NCBI RefSeq assembly: GCF_023856365.1
Contig: NC_064550.1
Coordinates: 22,259,629 to 22,323,628, forward strand
Direction: 5' to 3'
Length of the DNA stretch: 64,000 bases
Origin: Brienomyrus brachyistius
Taxonomy: Eukaryota; Chordata; Actinopteri; Osteoglossiformes; Mormyridae
Within the stretch, counting starts at the first letter, position 1. Each line of letters starts with the position of its first letter. The notes below the pieces were generated by a model, which was given only the letters and a program-made list of their open reading frames with translations, made no database searches and was not told where the DNA came from. Below are positions 1-12,354 of this stretch, one piece after another. The position numbers were made by a program, and so were the translations under genes.

Positions 1-59
1 CAGCCTGGTTTCGCCTTGCTGATGCCTTAGGTAAACTTACATAGTGCCCCGTTTGCTTC

Positions 60-500
60 AGAAGCACTTCAATGGAAGGTGAGTTCAGAGAAGCCTTTCT
101 GCACACTGCAGCTGTACTGAGCTGTTATCTTTTCACTCGTGTCTTCCCTGCTACCTTTAACAAATCTGGCCATCCTCCTCTGGCCTCTCTCATCAACAAG
201 GTGTTAATTTTGCTGACTCCATGCTTTTTGTTCGTCATATCATTCTCTGTAAACTCTAGACACTGTAGCGTGCCTGAATCTCAGGAGGGCGGCTGTTTCT
301 TGGATGCCGGAAACCGCCATTTCTGGCACCGGCAATCACGCCATGTTTAAAATCACTTAGATTGCACATCGTAACCATTGTAAAGCTCAAATGAACAGTA
401 ACCAGACCTTTTGACCTTGTCTGTGTGCTGTATACATTCAGTTGGAGCCACGCGATTGGCTGTCTGTGTTAACGAGCAGGGTGTACCTATTAAACCAGCC
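60..500 (+). mobile_element. Dispersed DNA-transposon-like repeat, copy 1
   Basis: This stretch matches a second copy at 16656-16899 on the opposite strand. Shared landmarks are the GAGTTCAGAGA(A/C)GCCTTTCTG block near 79, GCTGTACTGAGCT near 110, and CATTCTCTGTAAACTCT near 242. Its right end (GTGTACCTATTAAA near 480) resembles the end of a very widespread non-autonomous fish repeat that normally reads GTGTACCTAATAAAGTGGCC. The 92-codon frame at 72-350 is a by-product of the repeat, since a similar peptide appears in copy 2. No transposase remains. I do not name the family. The left boundary is uncertain. Confidence 0.65.
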
Positions 501-958
501 TCAACCTCTTGGCTCACCTGGATATTTTTGCCTCACTGATATAATATGCAGACAAACCTGCTGGATGTTTCCTCGGCGATATAATATCCCGGGAAAACTG
601 CCTGATGTCTCTGCACTAATGTGATATCCTGACGTTATTCACTCGTTAGCAACACAGAGCCGAGGCAGCCGGAGCCGTCAGGGAACAAGGAGGGCTGGCG
701 TCACGGATGAGTGTGTTACACCACCCACCACACACACCCGACACTATTACCGACTACTTACCGACTACTTACTAGTTGGACATGGTTCGCTGCTTTGAGA
801 GCGGCAGATGTGACCTGCCATCGCAACCGGCAGCCAGGTGCTACCCGTCAAGTGAGGCCTCAAGGTAAAGAGGACCCTTTTAACAAGACATACGCGAAAG
901 CACTGGTGTGACTGGGAAACCCTGTCCTCTGTAACTGGAATCCAGTCAATCGTTCACT
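501..958. other. Unique non-coding stretch
   Basis: No gene or clear repeat. The AT motif GATATAATAT occurs near 538 and 576 and again near 1896, without tandem structure. Short open frames here show no recognisable domain. Confidence 0.5.
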
Positions 959-959
959 T

Positions 960-1315
960 CCTGAAACGCGGCCCAGTTGGGCTTCATCTGCCTGCTTGTC
1001 GAAGCTGACCCGACACGGTCGTTTACCCTCGCCTTCCTCCCTGTTCCCGGTTTCGCCGAAGCTTCTGGGTCGGCGGTCCGAAAGGAGGCCAGCAGAATTC
1101 TGGTGATATCATGGATCGGGAACGAGCCCTGCGGATCTCCCGCCGGGCCTCGCCGCGGATTCCGGACGCCGGCTAGCGGCCAGCCATCTCGGAGGCCACG
1201 CGGCGCTAATCGTGCCGAATTAAGCGCGAAGAGGAGCCGGCCGTGCCAGGGAATGACATCATGAAGTTGGCAGTGCAGGTGTTGCAGCGGGTGCCTTATG
1301 GTGAGAGCTGGGGGC
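960..1315 (+). promoter_or_regulatory. CpG-rich segment, possible promoter or first exon
   Basis: CpG dinucleotides are far denser here (roughly 25-30 in 300 bp) than in flanking DNA, as in an unmethylated vertebrate promoter. Near its right edge an ATG at 1261 opens a frame that runs 13 codons (MKLAVQVLQRVPY) into a GTGAGA splice-donor-like sequence at about 1301. That is the layout of a first coding exon. I do not recognise the peptide and cannot see the next exon. It could equally be an orphan CpG cluster or a recently inserted GC-rich sequence. Confidence 0.3.
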
Positions 1316-2235
1316 GGATGGGGGTGGCGGTTGGGGTGGAGGTGTGGGCGCTCTCACAGATTGGACCTGTCTTTCTTGGCATCGTAGCTTAGCATGACTG
1401 GATACGATGAACCTGTTAGCATCTCATCCACAGAGACCCCTTGACGTCGTCAACCTCTATCATGGTATCACTGGGTAGCTTTGCTGCAGGAGTTTTGTCG
1501 CGGGATCGGAGACAAGCCAGCACTGTGGGGGGAGCCCAAACATCTGCTAGCGTTTGGTTCCTGTAACAAATACCAGCTACGGGCTTGAGGGACGCCGAGT
1601 TTAGCTTGTTAAACACACCGCGTCTTGCGCAAATAGGATACGCAGGGAAGAAGGAGTCAAAAGAGAGAAGTGAGATACAACAGGAGTGAGAACGGGGGGC
1701 AGAGGAGGAGCCGTGAACTCAAGCAAATGACCAAGAGAAGTAGAGGAAGAGAGGGAGCGTGGAGAGGCGCCAACTCCACATCTGAAAGGAAGAGTTTGCT
1801 GAGGCCAGAGGAAGCCAAGCCAAGTCAAGCTCAAGTTGCTTTCAGCTGAATCCTCCAGCTACTGTTTTGACAGTAAAACGTTTTGAGCGTCAGGGATATA
1901 ATATCACGTTATGTCCGCCACATGATATTACATACAACACACCAGCAGCTGTGAAGGTTGGCGAGTTGTTTACTAGCGGAGAAGGTTTACATTCCTCTCA
2001 AGCTGATTTTTTTTTCAGATGTTGTTTTCTTTCTGCAGAGAAATGTGTCCCTAGCGATGCAGTAATACCTGTCCACACAGGACAGCGAGCGCTGCCAAGG
2101 CGACGGCTGGGAGGCGTCCTTGGCTTGCTGGGGTGTTCACGGTGAATCCCGGAGTCCACCCACACAGGCAGGCCTAGTGAAGGCCTTCTGTTCGCTCGGC
2201 TCAGCCAACGTGACACACGTGGGCACCGTGCCCGG
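1316..2235. other. Unique non-coding stretch
   Basis: No gene recognised. It contains a short inverted repeat, TAATATCA at 1899-1906 and TGATATTA at 1923-1930, with a 16-base spacer. The remainder is mixed-composition single-copy sequence. Confidence 0.45.
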
Positions 2236-2600
2236 AGAGGGCCGGCCCGGACACATAAACACATATACACACACCTTCTCCAACACGCCATTCCCACTTA
2301 TCCTGATTTACACCGCATGGAATTCCAGCCTCACAAATGTCGTCCCCAAACAGAAAGACACATCAAAACATCCAACCCCCACACTCTGAGGTCTGCTCTA
2401 TACAACCAGCGGCACAAGTCCCTGAAATCCAGACCCAGACTCACACGCACTCAACCTCCATAAACTGCCCCCGTCTCCCAACATGCACCATCACCCCACA
2501 CACCTGATTTCACACAAACACCACCACCTCCTACCACCTTCTCCCAACATGACCTCACACGTCTCCCTTCCCAGCTACGCCTCCTCCAAACAGCATACTC
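2236..2600. repeat. CA/CT-rich low-complexity tract
   Basis: The plus strand is strongly enriched in C and A, with repeated CACA, CCACC and TCCCAACA words and few G residues. There is no fixed repeat unit. It looks like an eroded microsatellite rather than a coding region. Confidence 0.6.
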
Positions 2601-3829
2601 ACACACGCTCCGGGTGAACGAGGGGATATTTTCAGTTTAGAGACACTCCAGTAGAACTTTCTTTTGGACCACGAGTCAACACTACACTACCGGCTCAGGA
2701 ACAACTGTGGCCCATTGCACCAATGCTAACTAGCATCAGTTACCAGCCAGTTGTATCTGCTTCCGGAAGCTGCATATTAAAGTAGCGGAACCTCTTTTTC
2801 TCTGTACGAGAGCTTCTTCGCATCAAGAAGGAGAACCAAACATTTAAACGGTTATGAGTCTTTTGTTATGTAATGTCCACCCAGTTCCTGAATGAAAAAT
2901 CATCACAATACTAATGGGTATACCAGTTACCATGGGCTGACAGAGATTTATCTAGTTCACAGGGCCCTGGGAATAAAAATAACTAATAGGAGAATCCAGA
3001 GTCCTTACAGGAGTTTAGTGTCTGCTAGCCTGTTAACCTTTCTAATGACCACTTTCAGTGCCTCGCTCAGAAGTTCGGGCGCCAATCCCGATCCTTCTTA
3101 TTGCTGATTCACGTTATTAGCTAAATATGTCACCGGAAATGGCTCAGCAGAGCGGATAGTGCCTTGTCACGAGTCACGCTCACGGGTGGTGATGGAAAAA
3201 GTTGGTAGCAATTGCCAGTGGAGCCTGCTGGCCCCTTGACCAGATTTCCAAACCTTCACGTGACATTCCTGACGTGGGTCGGAGTTTGAGCTTTCACGCG
3301 ACCTCAGGCTTGCGACACCGCGTCTGGGTGGGGGTGGGGGGGGGCGCTGTGTGTGAATCATGCCAACTCCCCGACCACGTTGAGGGGAGCACGACACCCA
3401 TCTCCACAGCGACCCGCACCAGCCCCTCTCTCTGCTCCCGAGCTCCTTCCACATAGTCACTTGACCAGACCACACACTAGAGTGAAAGAGGAAGCTTCCA
3501 GGCTACTCGCCACTTGCACGTGGTGGGTGGATGGGATCAGGTCATAGTGGGGGTACTCTGCTGCTGTTGCTGAAAATAACCCCAGGTTCCAACTGGTTCT
3601 GTCAGGCTCCATAGGAGGGGGTGATGCAGAAACTGGACCAAATTGGGTTGCCGGTGCTGAGAAAGCCGCTGGAATATCACATGTTTGCTGGAGATGATGT
3701 GTTACCACTACAGATGAGATCCTCAGATTCTGAGCCGTAAAACACGTATTAATACTGCCACTGCCTGCACAATGGATCCATGCTTTGCTACACAGCTATC
3801 TAACATACCATCAACAGGTCCACATGTAT
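2601..3829. other. Unique non-coding stretch
   Basis: No gene recognised. A G-rich run (nine G) lies at about 3336-3344. Frames of 70-100 codons occur on both strands without domain signatures. Confidence 0.45.
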
Positions 3830-4150
3830 GTGCGTGTGCGTGTGTGGTGTGTTTCATTGGGGAAAATATGACCCCTACAATGCGATAAAAATCTCTTATT
3901 TTGATATTGTGGGGACCGTTTTTCAGGTCCTCGCAAAGATCTGTATAGGCAATCAAAACAGAAAAAATGCCAAAAGCCTCGTATTTTGTTTCACTACTTA
4001 TGGTGAGGGTTATGGCTGGGTGGGGGTCAAGGTTAGCGGTGGGTGGGGGTTAAGGTCGTCATGTTGGGATTACAGTTTTCCCCATAGAAATGAATGATCA
4101 TAGATAGATCCCAACAAAGTTATAATTACAAACCTGTGTGTGGGTGTGTG
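3830..4150 (+). mobile_element. TG-anchored dispersed repeat, copy 1
   Basis: Matches 22660-22895 in the same orientation. Shared blocks are CAGGTCC near 3924, AAGATCTGT near 3935, AATGCCAAAAG near 3966, TATTTTGTTT near 3980, a GGTTAAGG-rich middle, CCATAGAAATGAATG near 4081, and an end reading AAACCTGTGTGTG that merges into a TG tract. TG-rich sequence also flanks the left end. This resembles an abundant teleost repeat with GGTCCCCA-type ends that sits beside TG microsatellites. No open frame is preserved. Confidence 0.65.
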
Positions 4151-4864
4151 CATTATTTTTTTATTTTAATTTTTTATTATTTCTAATTTGTGTTTCCATT
4201 TGTGAGTCCTTTGCTAAATGAGCGGCAGCTCCGTTTCAGTCGACCCAGAGGTACCAAGAGGGACTCCCAGCATGCCCTGGGCCCAGCCTTTCACAGAGGT
4301 GCATTTCGGGAGTTACCCCTGAGTTTTGGCACCATGGAACATGCCTTTTTAGAAATTTGCTACAGTAGGGGTGGTTGGCATGCCCCCCCCCCCCCCAACC
4401 CAGTCACGCTTATAATGGGGGGGGCCTGGTGTTTGCCGATATTGAGGTGACCTCCTCTGTTGATTAGTGGAACAAAGGAGCTCCTCCCCCCAACCAGGGC
4501 CCGGTGCCGGAGGCGCTGGCGCCGGCCCGGCTCCGTAGGAGGCCCCTGCGGTCTCACTAATTGCATTCCTGCACCTCTCACTCCATAACAGGACAAATAA
4601 CTGGGATTCCAGCCGCCATACCCACTCAGAGAGGAACGAGCGCGCCTTGGAGCCAGCATCCGGGGCACTAGCGCCCCCAAAAATCACCCCCCCTCCCGCA
4701 AAGGAACATCTCAGGCTGGCCGTACAGAGCAACACCTAACAGTAGAAGAAGAGCACCAGGGTGGCTTACATGCCCGCAAATGATGGGACGCGTAACCGAC
4801 TCGGTTTTGTTTTCCATTTTCGTTTTGCTCCGTCACTGTTTCACCAAATACGAAACTCACTGGC
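4151..4864. other. Non-coding stretch with a poly-C run
   Basis: A run of about 14 C lies at 4384-4397. The minus-strand frames of 106 and 128 codons across it are proline/glycine-rich by-products of GC-rich sequence, with no recognised domain. Confidence 0.45.
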
Positions 4865-5150
4865 ACGGCTCTGCATGCAGTTCTTCCTCTCCTCCATCCT
4901 CCACCCTTTTCAGTTCCTTTCTTCCCATCTCATCCTCCCGTCTCCTCTTTCCCCATGTGCCCTCTTCCATTCTCTCCTTTCCTCTCTTCTGCTCATCTCT
5001 AACATTCACCTCCTCTCCCCCATTCCTCCTCTTTGCTCCTCACACTATCCCTTCTCCTCCCTTTATCTCCTCTCCCTCTCCCCCTTTCCCTTCTCCAAAG
5101 GCCCCCCTCCCCACCCCACACACACACCCACCCTTCCACAGAATCCAGGA
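4865..5150. repeat. Pyrimidine-rich CT tract
   Basis: Nearly 300 bases of C and T on the plus strand (TCCTC, TTCCC, CTCCT words) with few purines. It generates overlapping Ser/Pro/Leu-rich frames in several phases, none believable as a gene. Confidence 0.75.
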
Positions 5151-7758
5151 AGGCCGCGAGTTTTGATTTCGCAACGTCTGTTCTTTCTCGTCCGACGGTT
5201 CTCGACCCCTGGGGTGAGTCAGGGTGAAATGAGGAACAGGCCAGAGAAGAGAAGGAAAATAAGAAGAGAGAAGGAGTCTCCATCCTCCTTTCAGTTCTGA
5301 ACAATGACCAGCTCTGTCCCCATCTTGCAGGCCCAACAGACACCGCAAACGCCACAGGTTCCTCCGTGGGTCACAGGACTCATCTCTGGGTTGGACACGC
5401 CGGCACCACCCTCTGAGCAGAGGACATGCTCCGTCCATACCTGCTCCCCCCCCCCCCCCCCCACAACATCATCCAGGAATCTTCTGGAACGACACAACGA
5501 CACCAGTCATCAGCCCACCTTTCCCACCAGGGGGGCCTGCAGTGCTGGGTCACGGCCGTCCCTGTGGTTCAAGCACAGCTGGCTTTCAAGACCAGGGGTG
5601 AAGATCATGGCACCCGTGCCTCCTCAGTGTGAGGAGACTGTCCCAACCCGGGATTATCCCAACCTGTGGCTAAAAGCTGCACAGGGATCAGCCCATCCAT
5701 CCACTGCCAGGGACTCCTCTCCTTTGTCCATCCTGTCTGATCTTTCTGTGGTTCCCCTGAGGCCGTTGAATACAAAGGATCCCGGTATCACACGACACAG
5801 CCTGGCACGGAGCTTCGCATGTGTGATACTGAGATACCCGGTCACCGGCCACCTCCTGCCTGGGCAATTTATATAACCGGTGCCGTTTGATTTCCCGCTC
5901 AAAGGCATGAAGGGGTAACGTAGTCGGACACAACTTCCCGACGGACCTCAGAGAGCCCCGGGAGATGCCAGAAGGGCCCGGAAGCTGGATGAGGCTTCCA
6001 TGGAGATGCGGCCAGGCTGAACAGCAGATCGGAACTGCTGAAACGTCTCTGTCAAGCAGCTATGCGGAGTCAATGTGATGTCTGTCATAGCAGAACCAGA
6101 TACAGCTGTACAGTCAGATTTATATCTGGGGGGGGGGCAGTATTTCTGTCACAGTTCAGTGTAATGGGCATTTTAACCCCCCTCCCCCACTCAGAGTTAA
6201 ATTTGACGTGTAGTTTTTACCAGTCCTGCCACATATAAATCCTATGTCTCCCATTTTTCCATTCATGATGTTTTTACATCCAAATTCTGGCCTGGTGTGA
6301 AAAAGGGTCCTTCCTGGAGGGGGGGTCGGGGGTGGTGGGGGCCCTGTGGGTGGGCACGGAAGACAGGGGGGCATAGGGAAAGGAGGGAAAAAAAAGATTC
6401 ACCTCAAATATATGCGAGTATGACACATGTGTCAGCAGCCCAATTTAACTGGCCCCTCTATGTGGGTCTGTCTATTTCACCACCTCTATCTATCTCCATC
6501 TATCTCTCGCTCTCCCTCCATCTCTTGCTCACACCGGTGTAATCCGGATACTGTTCTAATTAGGGCAGGCTTGTTATTTTAAGTGTGGAGCACACAGTAA
6601 TTATCCGGACTCAGTTGTCCATGTGGAAAATGGGAGGGGGGGGGAAAGGCAGTAGTTAAACCCAGTGCCCTCCCAGTCCCTCAGGCCAGGGACGAGTGGA
6701 TTACTGCAGAAATGGGATTTATCTAATGACCCGCCCCCCCCCACGTCTCTCCTCCTGCACCTGGGGGGGGGGGCACTTTACTTTTGGGTGATGACTCACA
6801 TGCAGCCAACACAAAAGACACCAGGGTTCCGGGCGTGAGGTCACGCAGAAACGGGACGAGCGGGAATGGCGAGGCAAGAGCTGAGCGGACCGGATCTGCC
6901 GGAAGAGCAGGTGGAAAATAGGAGGGAATAATGTACTGGTCTCAGTGGTAATGGAGCGGGGACACCGAACAGTGACATGTGGACCTCAGTGGGAAAGAGG
7001 CGAGCACGTTCCTGACATGGAATCCGGATCACGGCAAACAATGACTTGGAGACAAGGCGGACTGGAACCTCATCTGGGCTCTTTCCCCTGCACAGGCAGA
7101 ACATCCACTAAAGTTCCGGGTTTATCCCAAAAAGAGAGCAGTTCCCCGTAATCCTATTAAACTTTTATCATGCCGGAACACTGCTGTGAGGGTCAGATGA
7201 CACACTGAGGGTCCCAAACACACAAACACGCAGAAACAGCTGTCAGAAAAACATACAGAGCAAACACCCCCCCCCCCCCCCCCCATAACAGACTTGCACC
7301 TATTAACCAGAATTCCTGGAAAGAAAAGGCGTCCGTTAAAAACAGAAGGTCAGGCAGACGCTGTTTAACTGCTGCAGCTCTTTCCCGTGTTCTGTAAAAG
7401 CCGCTAAGCCCCATCTGTCAGGAATATCGTGCTTCCGGCGGCACTGGGTTCAAACCCGGAGTCTCTGTGCGGGGGGTGGCGGCAGCAGGCCGTCACCAGA
7501 GGGGCCCCCGGAGCTCAGCTGGAGCGCCACCTGCTAGGCGGGGGGGGGAAGTACGCTCAGACAGACAACACAGGGAGAGAATGGGGACACCGCGGAGATG
7601 CGGGGAGGTGCACCCCGGGTTCGGCCCAGAGGCATGGCGGAATGAGGGGTCAGTCAGGGGTGTCCAGTGGGGGAGGGGAGGGGTGGCACTCTGCTGGCAT
7701 GGGTGCCCGGTTTTCCAGGGGGTCTGCCAGCGAGTCCACCCCTTTTATCAGGATATGA
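5151..7758. other. Unique non-coding stretch with G/C homopolymers
   Basis: No gene recognised. Homopolymers include C at 5446-5462, G near 6128-6137, G near 6641, C near 6734, G near 6764, C at 7267-7284 and G near 7544. The longest plus frame (5304-5876) is Ser/Pro/Thr-rich, crosses a poly-C run and has no domain signature. Confidence 0.45.
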
Positions 7759-7759
7759 C

Positions 7760-8015
7760 TTTCACCAACCGACCAATACTGAGCACTGAGGGGCACGAGC
7801 ATCACTGAACGCTGCAAGAAATTACCATTTCTGAACACCATAGAACACGGTGATAACTGTATGGTGCAAGGCATAACTCATACTGAACGCCAAAGGACAC
7901 AGGTATCACTTAACACTGACAGATAGACCATCACTAAACACAGCACAACATGACCATTCCTGAACAGCACAGAACACAACCATTACTGAACACAGAAGGA
8001 CATGAGCATTCCGCT
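7760..8015. repeat. Degenerate tandem repeat of about 40 bp
   Basis: The core (ACCATNACTGAACAC followed by AGAACAC or AGGACA) recurs about six or seven times with heavy divergence, for example near 7792, 7829, 7890, 7929, 7951 and 7980. It appears to be an old minisatellite. Confidence 0.6.
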
Positions 8016-8495
8016 ACCAAAGCCCGACCTGTAGGAGGCGCTGGCATGCTCCTCACAGGACCCAAGCACCCAAACCCTGCGTCCAGCGTACGGACACTCT
8101 GTGGCAATCAGAGCCACCGACGAGGCTCGAAAATACCGTGCAGCGATCAGGACAGTGAGTAAAGCACATTCTCCCATCACCAGGACACAACTCTCAAGCT
8201 CACATCATGCTATGACGATCAGGATAAAACAGCATTTCAAATAGGCCCTTCTTGTAATTTCCATTCTGAAGTTTTACTTTTAAAAACAATAACTCCCCCC
8301 CCTCCACATACAGCCTCATACCTTCTTGACATGGACCATAAGGGTGAGGGATTTCGTGCAGGACCCCTAGTGGGTGCACATGGTGACCATAACAGTCTGT
8401 TAGCTAGCTGGTGTGTGTGTGTGTGTGCGTGTGCGGGAGGGGTTATCACTATTACAACCCCTCACCCCAGCACTTTATATGCAATACAGTTTAAG
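8016..8495. other. Unique non-coding stretch
   Basis: No gene seen. It includes a short TG run near 8412-8428. Confidence 0.45.
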
Positions 8496-8612
8496 CCTAT
8501 TTCAAACCTGGGGAGGCATTTTATAACTGCTTATCCTGGGCAGGGGGGCATGGAGCTGATCCCACTTCCACGACACACCCTGGACGGGATTGCCAGTCTA
8601 TTTCAGGGCACA
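8496..8612 (-). mobile_element. SINE-type 3' region fragment (TGGATAAG family)
   Basis: The words CTGCTTATCCTGG, CACACCCTGGACGGGATTGCCAGTC and CAGGGCACA follow the order of an abundant fish retroposon 3' region, read from its tail. The same family appears in the opposite orientation at 12355-12545 and 16905-17080. Confidence 0.6.
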
Positions 8613-8831
8613 AACTAAGTATACTCTCATCCAAGTGCACTTATGCAAAGTACATGTGTACTACAAGTGAGAGTTATCTGTATAGCAGCCAAAGACTATC
8701 TGCCAGCACAGCAGATAATTAACCAAACAGGTTAAGTGAACTTCAGCTTTGAGGGTCCATCTGATGATCCGCGTTAATAAATGTGTGCGCTCGTGTCTGC
8801 GTGCGTGTGTGGGCGTTCATGTGCAGGCGTA

Positions 8832-8835
8832 CGTG

Positions 8836-8873
<38 letters not shown>
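8832..8873. repeat. (TG)n microsatellite
   Basis: About 20 TG units, interrupted early by GCG, inside a wider TG-rich stretch from about 8780. It drives the Thr/His and Val/Cys frames seen on both strands. Confidence 0.9.
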
Positions 8874-8876
<3 letters not shown>

Positions 8877-9646
8877 TCGCAATTGCATGATTCCAGGAAA
8901 GCAGCAAATTGAAAGCAGTCGGGGTAAAAAGCGGATGTCTCAGCCCAGCCTTCTGCAAACATGCCCCCGGTCGGGCACTCGGTCTCTCGGTGCGGCCCGC
9001 ACTCTCTCCCCGAGCCTTGCCAAACCCCAGCGGTTGTGTAGCTACATGTGCAATAACGCACTGGTGCCTGCCTGTCTTTGCCTCTAGGTTACGCACGCAT
9101 CGCCAGGGAACGCCTTTGAGGGGAGGGTGTAGACTGGCTCTGCAAATCGGAAAGACGCGCTCCCGTTTTCCGCTTTTCATAACTTCAACATTTCGCCCTC
9201 GGCGGCTGGGAGCTGTATGGCTCGTCAAGACACAGCCAGCCTGATACCCGTTTCATTCTAATTGTTTCTAACGACCCCATATGAGTCGAACCCCCCCCGT
9301 GCCCATCATGCTGTATAATTTATACTCCCGTATATGATATTATCTGAAACCTAATTAATTACGCAGGGCGTTTGTAACTGTGTGTAATATCCGATGTCAA
9401 AAATCACATATATCACGCATCGCGTTTTTCTATCTATGATCAAGTTTATAAGATAGTTATGGGCTTTCATCCAGTCGTCTGTAACTCTCTAATGACTGGC
9501 AGGGAAGGCAGCTTCTGCTCAGCGGCGTATTGGGGTGGAGGGCTGTCATATTTTCCAGCAGAGACGTCTGCCTGCGATACCTCAGGAATGCAGTGGTGCC
9601 TAAACTCTTTAAACGGTAATTATCAGTACCAATAAAAATATATAAA
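8874..9646. other. Unique non-coding stretch
   Basis: No gene recognised. The part from 8940 to 9240 is relatively CpG-rich. A nine-base C run lies near 9291. The part from 9300 to 9460 is AT-rich single-copy sequence. Confidence 0.45.
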
Positions 9647-9691
9647 ACACACGCGCACACACACACACACACACACAGACACACACACACA
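9647..9691. repeat. (CA)n microsatellite
   Basis: CA dinucleotides with CG and AG interruptions. Confidence 0.9.
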
Positions 9692-11472
9692 ACAGCGCAG
9701 TTCCTCTCTTCCCGATCAGACTAATTTCGGCACAGAGTCAGATTATGCCTGTAAGCAAATCCCACAAATAACAGCACTTCTCAATCACCCCTCTCCGACC
9801 ACAGCGAACTTTACATACAGTACTTGCGCAGATGCATTTCGTAAAAGGGAGATATTCCAGCATCGCTCAGAAAAGCAATAAAAAAATACTATATATAGCA
9901 AAAAAATTGTAATATTGTCATATGCAAATTTGGCATGCCTATTTAAAGAAAGCAGATAATTATTCACTAGTTAGACTGGATGCACAGGTATGCACAGATG
10001 GGACTGCTATTCTGGTTTAACTGGGAATTCCGATAGACAGAGGAAGGTGATGAACAGTGTGGATGGAGAGGAAGATCATCGCGTGACGGCAGACGTTGAA
10101 CCCGCTGCGTTGATCGTGAATCCTGGCACTGCTAGGAAAACAAATAAACAACAAGTCCCCTTGGGAGTCGCCGTGTTTGTGCACCGTCACTGGGGACCGA
10201 TGTCTGTAAACAGCGCACAGCGGAGCCGGCAGCGAGAACACACCAGCGGGAGTGCGCGTCGTGGGCGCGCCGGGCTTAGCGGCGTTGTATTCATATTACT
10301 TGTTTGCGTCTTTATTAGCAGCTACTTTATTTTCCTACAGTTTTGTTGCTAAATGGTGAATCGAAAACAGCAGGATGTATATTTCTCTCCTCTTTAAAGT
10401 AACCCCTGACCCAACTCGTCAGGGAAAGTCCTCTGATCTGCCAGTATCGTTGTCTCATCCTCAGCTGGGAGACAGACGATAATTGACCAGCTGGCCCTCG
10501 GTTTTTTGCCCTAAATGCTCGGAGCTTCACCCTCACCTCGCTCTCCAACGCAGCCCTCCCCCCATCCCCAGTCTACAGATATATAATTACTAGACAGACT
10601 GATCTTTGTGGACTCTTGGTTTAATCCTCTTGAAGGTTAGATATAAACGTGAGATTCTACTTCTATATCAAACTTGAGCAACAGCATATATTGGTCCTGC
10701 TAAGACGTGGTATCATGGGATATTTGAATGTGTGTTACAATAACACCGTGAGAGACGGATGAGAATACAAGATATAGTGGGCTTTCCGGGTCACAATGCA
10801 ACAGACCAGGGAAACTTCTATAATCTGCAAGAAATTATGTTTAAATCGATGAATATGTATCTAGTGGGATCTGATCACATGACAAGTGTGTTTGCCATGA
10901 TATATGAAATGATTTTATCAGCAGTAAAGACGTCGGGGGTGACAGACGGCTAAAATGCTCGCTGTCAGCGAGACCCAGCGGCGTCTGGGACGGGACGCGA
11001 GTGCGGGGCGGGGTGACACCGGGAACAAATGCCGCAGTCCAGAAGAGCGCATAATTAGCCCCGGCGCTAATCTGCCATATTTCCCTTTGTTTGTTTGTCT
11101 GGGACAGAATCCGGCCACATGATTCTGCCTTTTAGCGGCAACACTGTGAAGGGAAAATTACCGCGGTGCATTAATGCGCTGTATAACGGCGGGGGCTCCC
11201 TGCCCTGACCTCTTGTCTGAGTCTCTCTGACGCCGCGCCAGGGCAGACACCTTCGTTCACAGTTGACTCAGCGCTTAGCCCCAGGCTAAAGGGGGTGGTG
11301 GGGGGGCGGTTAGAGGGGTGTTTGCCTGAAAGGAGGTCGAGTTGGTGGCCGCTATTTAGAAAACAGCACGGTAATGACTTTCACAATCACACTCACTTCT
11401 TGGTTTTGGGAAGCAGGCTGCAACCATGCACACGCATGTAGAGACACACACGTGCGGATCGACCACGTGTAC
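9692..11472. other. Unique AT-rich non-coding stretch
   Basis: No gene recognised. The part from about 10560 to 11200 is repeat-poor, with homeodomain-type TAATTA cores (10576 and near 11051) beside a CpG-rich patch at 10980-11060. That is the look of a conserved non-coding element, but conservation cannot be seen from one sequence. Confidence 0.4.
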
Positions 11473-11516
11473 TCACACACACACACACACACACCACACA
11501 CACACACACACACACC
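11473..11516. repeat. (CA)n microsatellite
   Basis: About 20 CA units with one CC interruption. Confidence 0.9.
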
Positions 11517-12080
11517 CTGTCGCCCTACACACAAGCACAGATTTTCTGCCCGGTCACACAAAGGGCTGGACACCATGCTGTTTTTATAGCGGGCTGGGGG
11601 GCAGATCCATGTCGCTGTGGATTTTGACAGGCGACGCCGTTCCTGCCAGTGTGACGTATCCTGATTTGACCTGGTACCCCCCACCTGCCCCCTATCCACG
11701 GATCCCTCGGAATCCAGCAGGGGTGCACAGAGGGTGGGGGCGTTGAGACAGCGATTTTTATTCTGGGCGAACATCGAGAAGAAGAACAACGTGAATTTCT
11801 TTGCGCTGCGGGAGAATGATGGAGGTCGGCCGTCCAAGGAGGGAGAGTGAGGTGACCTGGCTAATCTGTTTTAATGTGACATCTGCCGCTGCTTTCCGGT
11901 GATTTAAACATGCGTGTGTCCGGTTTTGGCCTCCTCTCCGGTAACCTGGACTCCAGTGTTGATCACATCCCAAAAAAACTCCGCTTATCCACTTAGTTCC
12001 CCTTTTCTTGGCTTGATGGTAACACCTCTATGTCCTGTCAACTTGCCCCACACATCTGAGTGTCCTCGGTGGGCTTGGAC
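11517..12080. other. Unique non-coding stretch
   Basis: No gene recognised on either strand. The 161-codon minus frame at 11352-11837 owes its length partly to the CA microsatellite and has no domain signature. Confidence 0.45.
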
Positions 12081-12240
12081 ATTGAATCTCCAATGGAAGG
12101 TTGCTAGTTCAAATGTCGGAGTCAGTGGACTGTTTCCTCTGTCAGGACTTTGAGCAAGGCTTTCAATCTCCAATTTCTCCAAAGAGCACATGACACTTTC
12201 AGTTGCACATGACTTGGAATAAAGATACTGCAAAAAGGGC
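12081..12240 (+). mobile_element. tRNA-derived SINE, decayed
   Basis: A B-box-like GTTGCTAGTTCAAATG lies near 12100, followed by TTTGAGCAAGGC near 12150 and a tail remnant TTGGAATAAAGATACTGC near 12211. This is the same order as the better preserved copies at 19585-19760 and 30884-31061. Confidence 0.65.
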
Positions 12241-12354
12241 AGAGTATATTTTTTATTCAACCAGCTTCTTACTGCTCCATTTTCAGGTGTAGTGTGGTTT
12301 TTCGCTGTACATTATAATCCAAAGACAAGCAATTAGGCTCACTGGGGTGTCCAG

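Noticed and set aside
4010..4060. GGGTTA-like words suggesting interstitial telomeric repeats
   Set aside because: They are irregular, not TTAGGG in tandem, and belong to the dispersed TG-anchored repeat.
4761..5300. 179-codon frame with signal-like hydrophobic stretches
   Set aside because: It is caused by a CT-rich tract that encodes Leu/Ser/Pro in all plus frames.
5304..5876. 190-codon plus frame
   Set aside because: It is Ser/Pro/Thr-rich, crosses a 17-base C run, and overlaps open frames in other phases. No domain or splice context.
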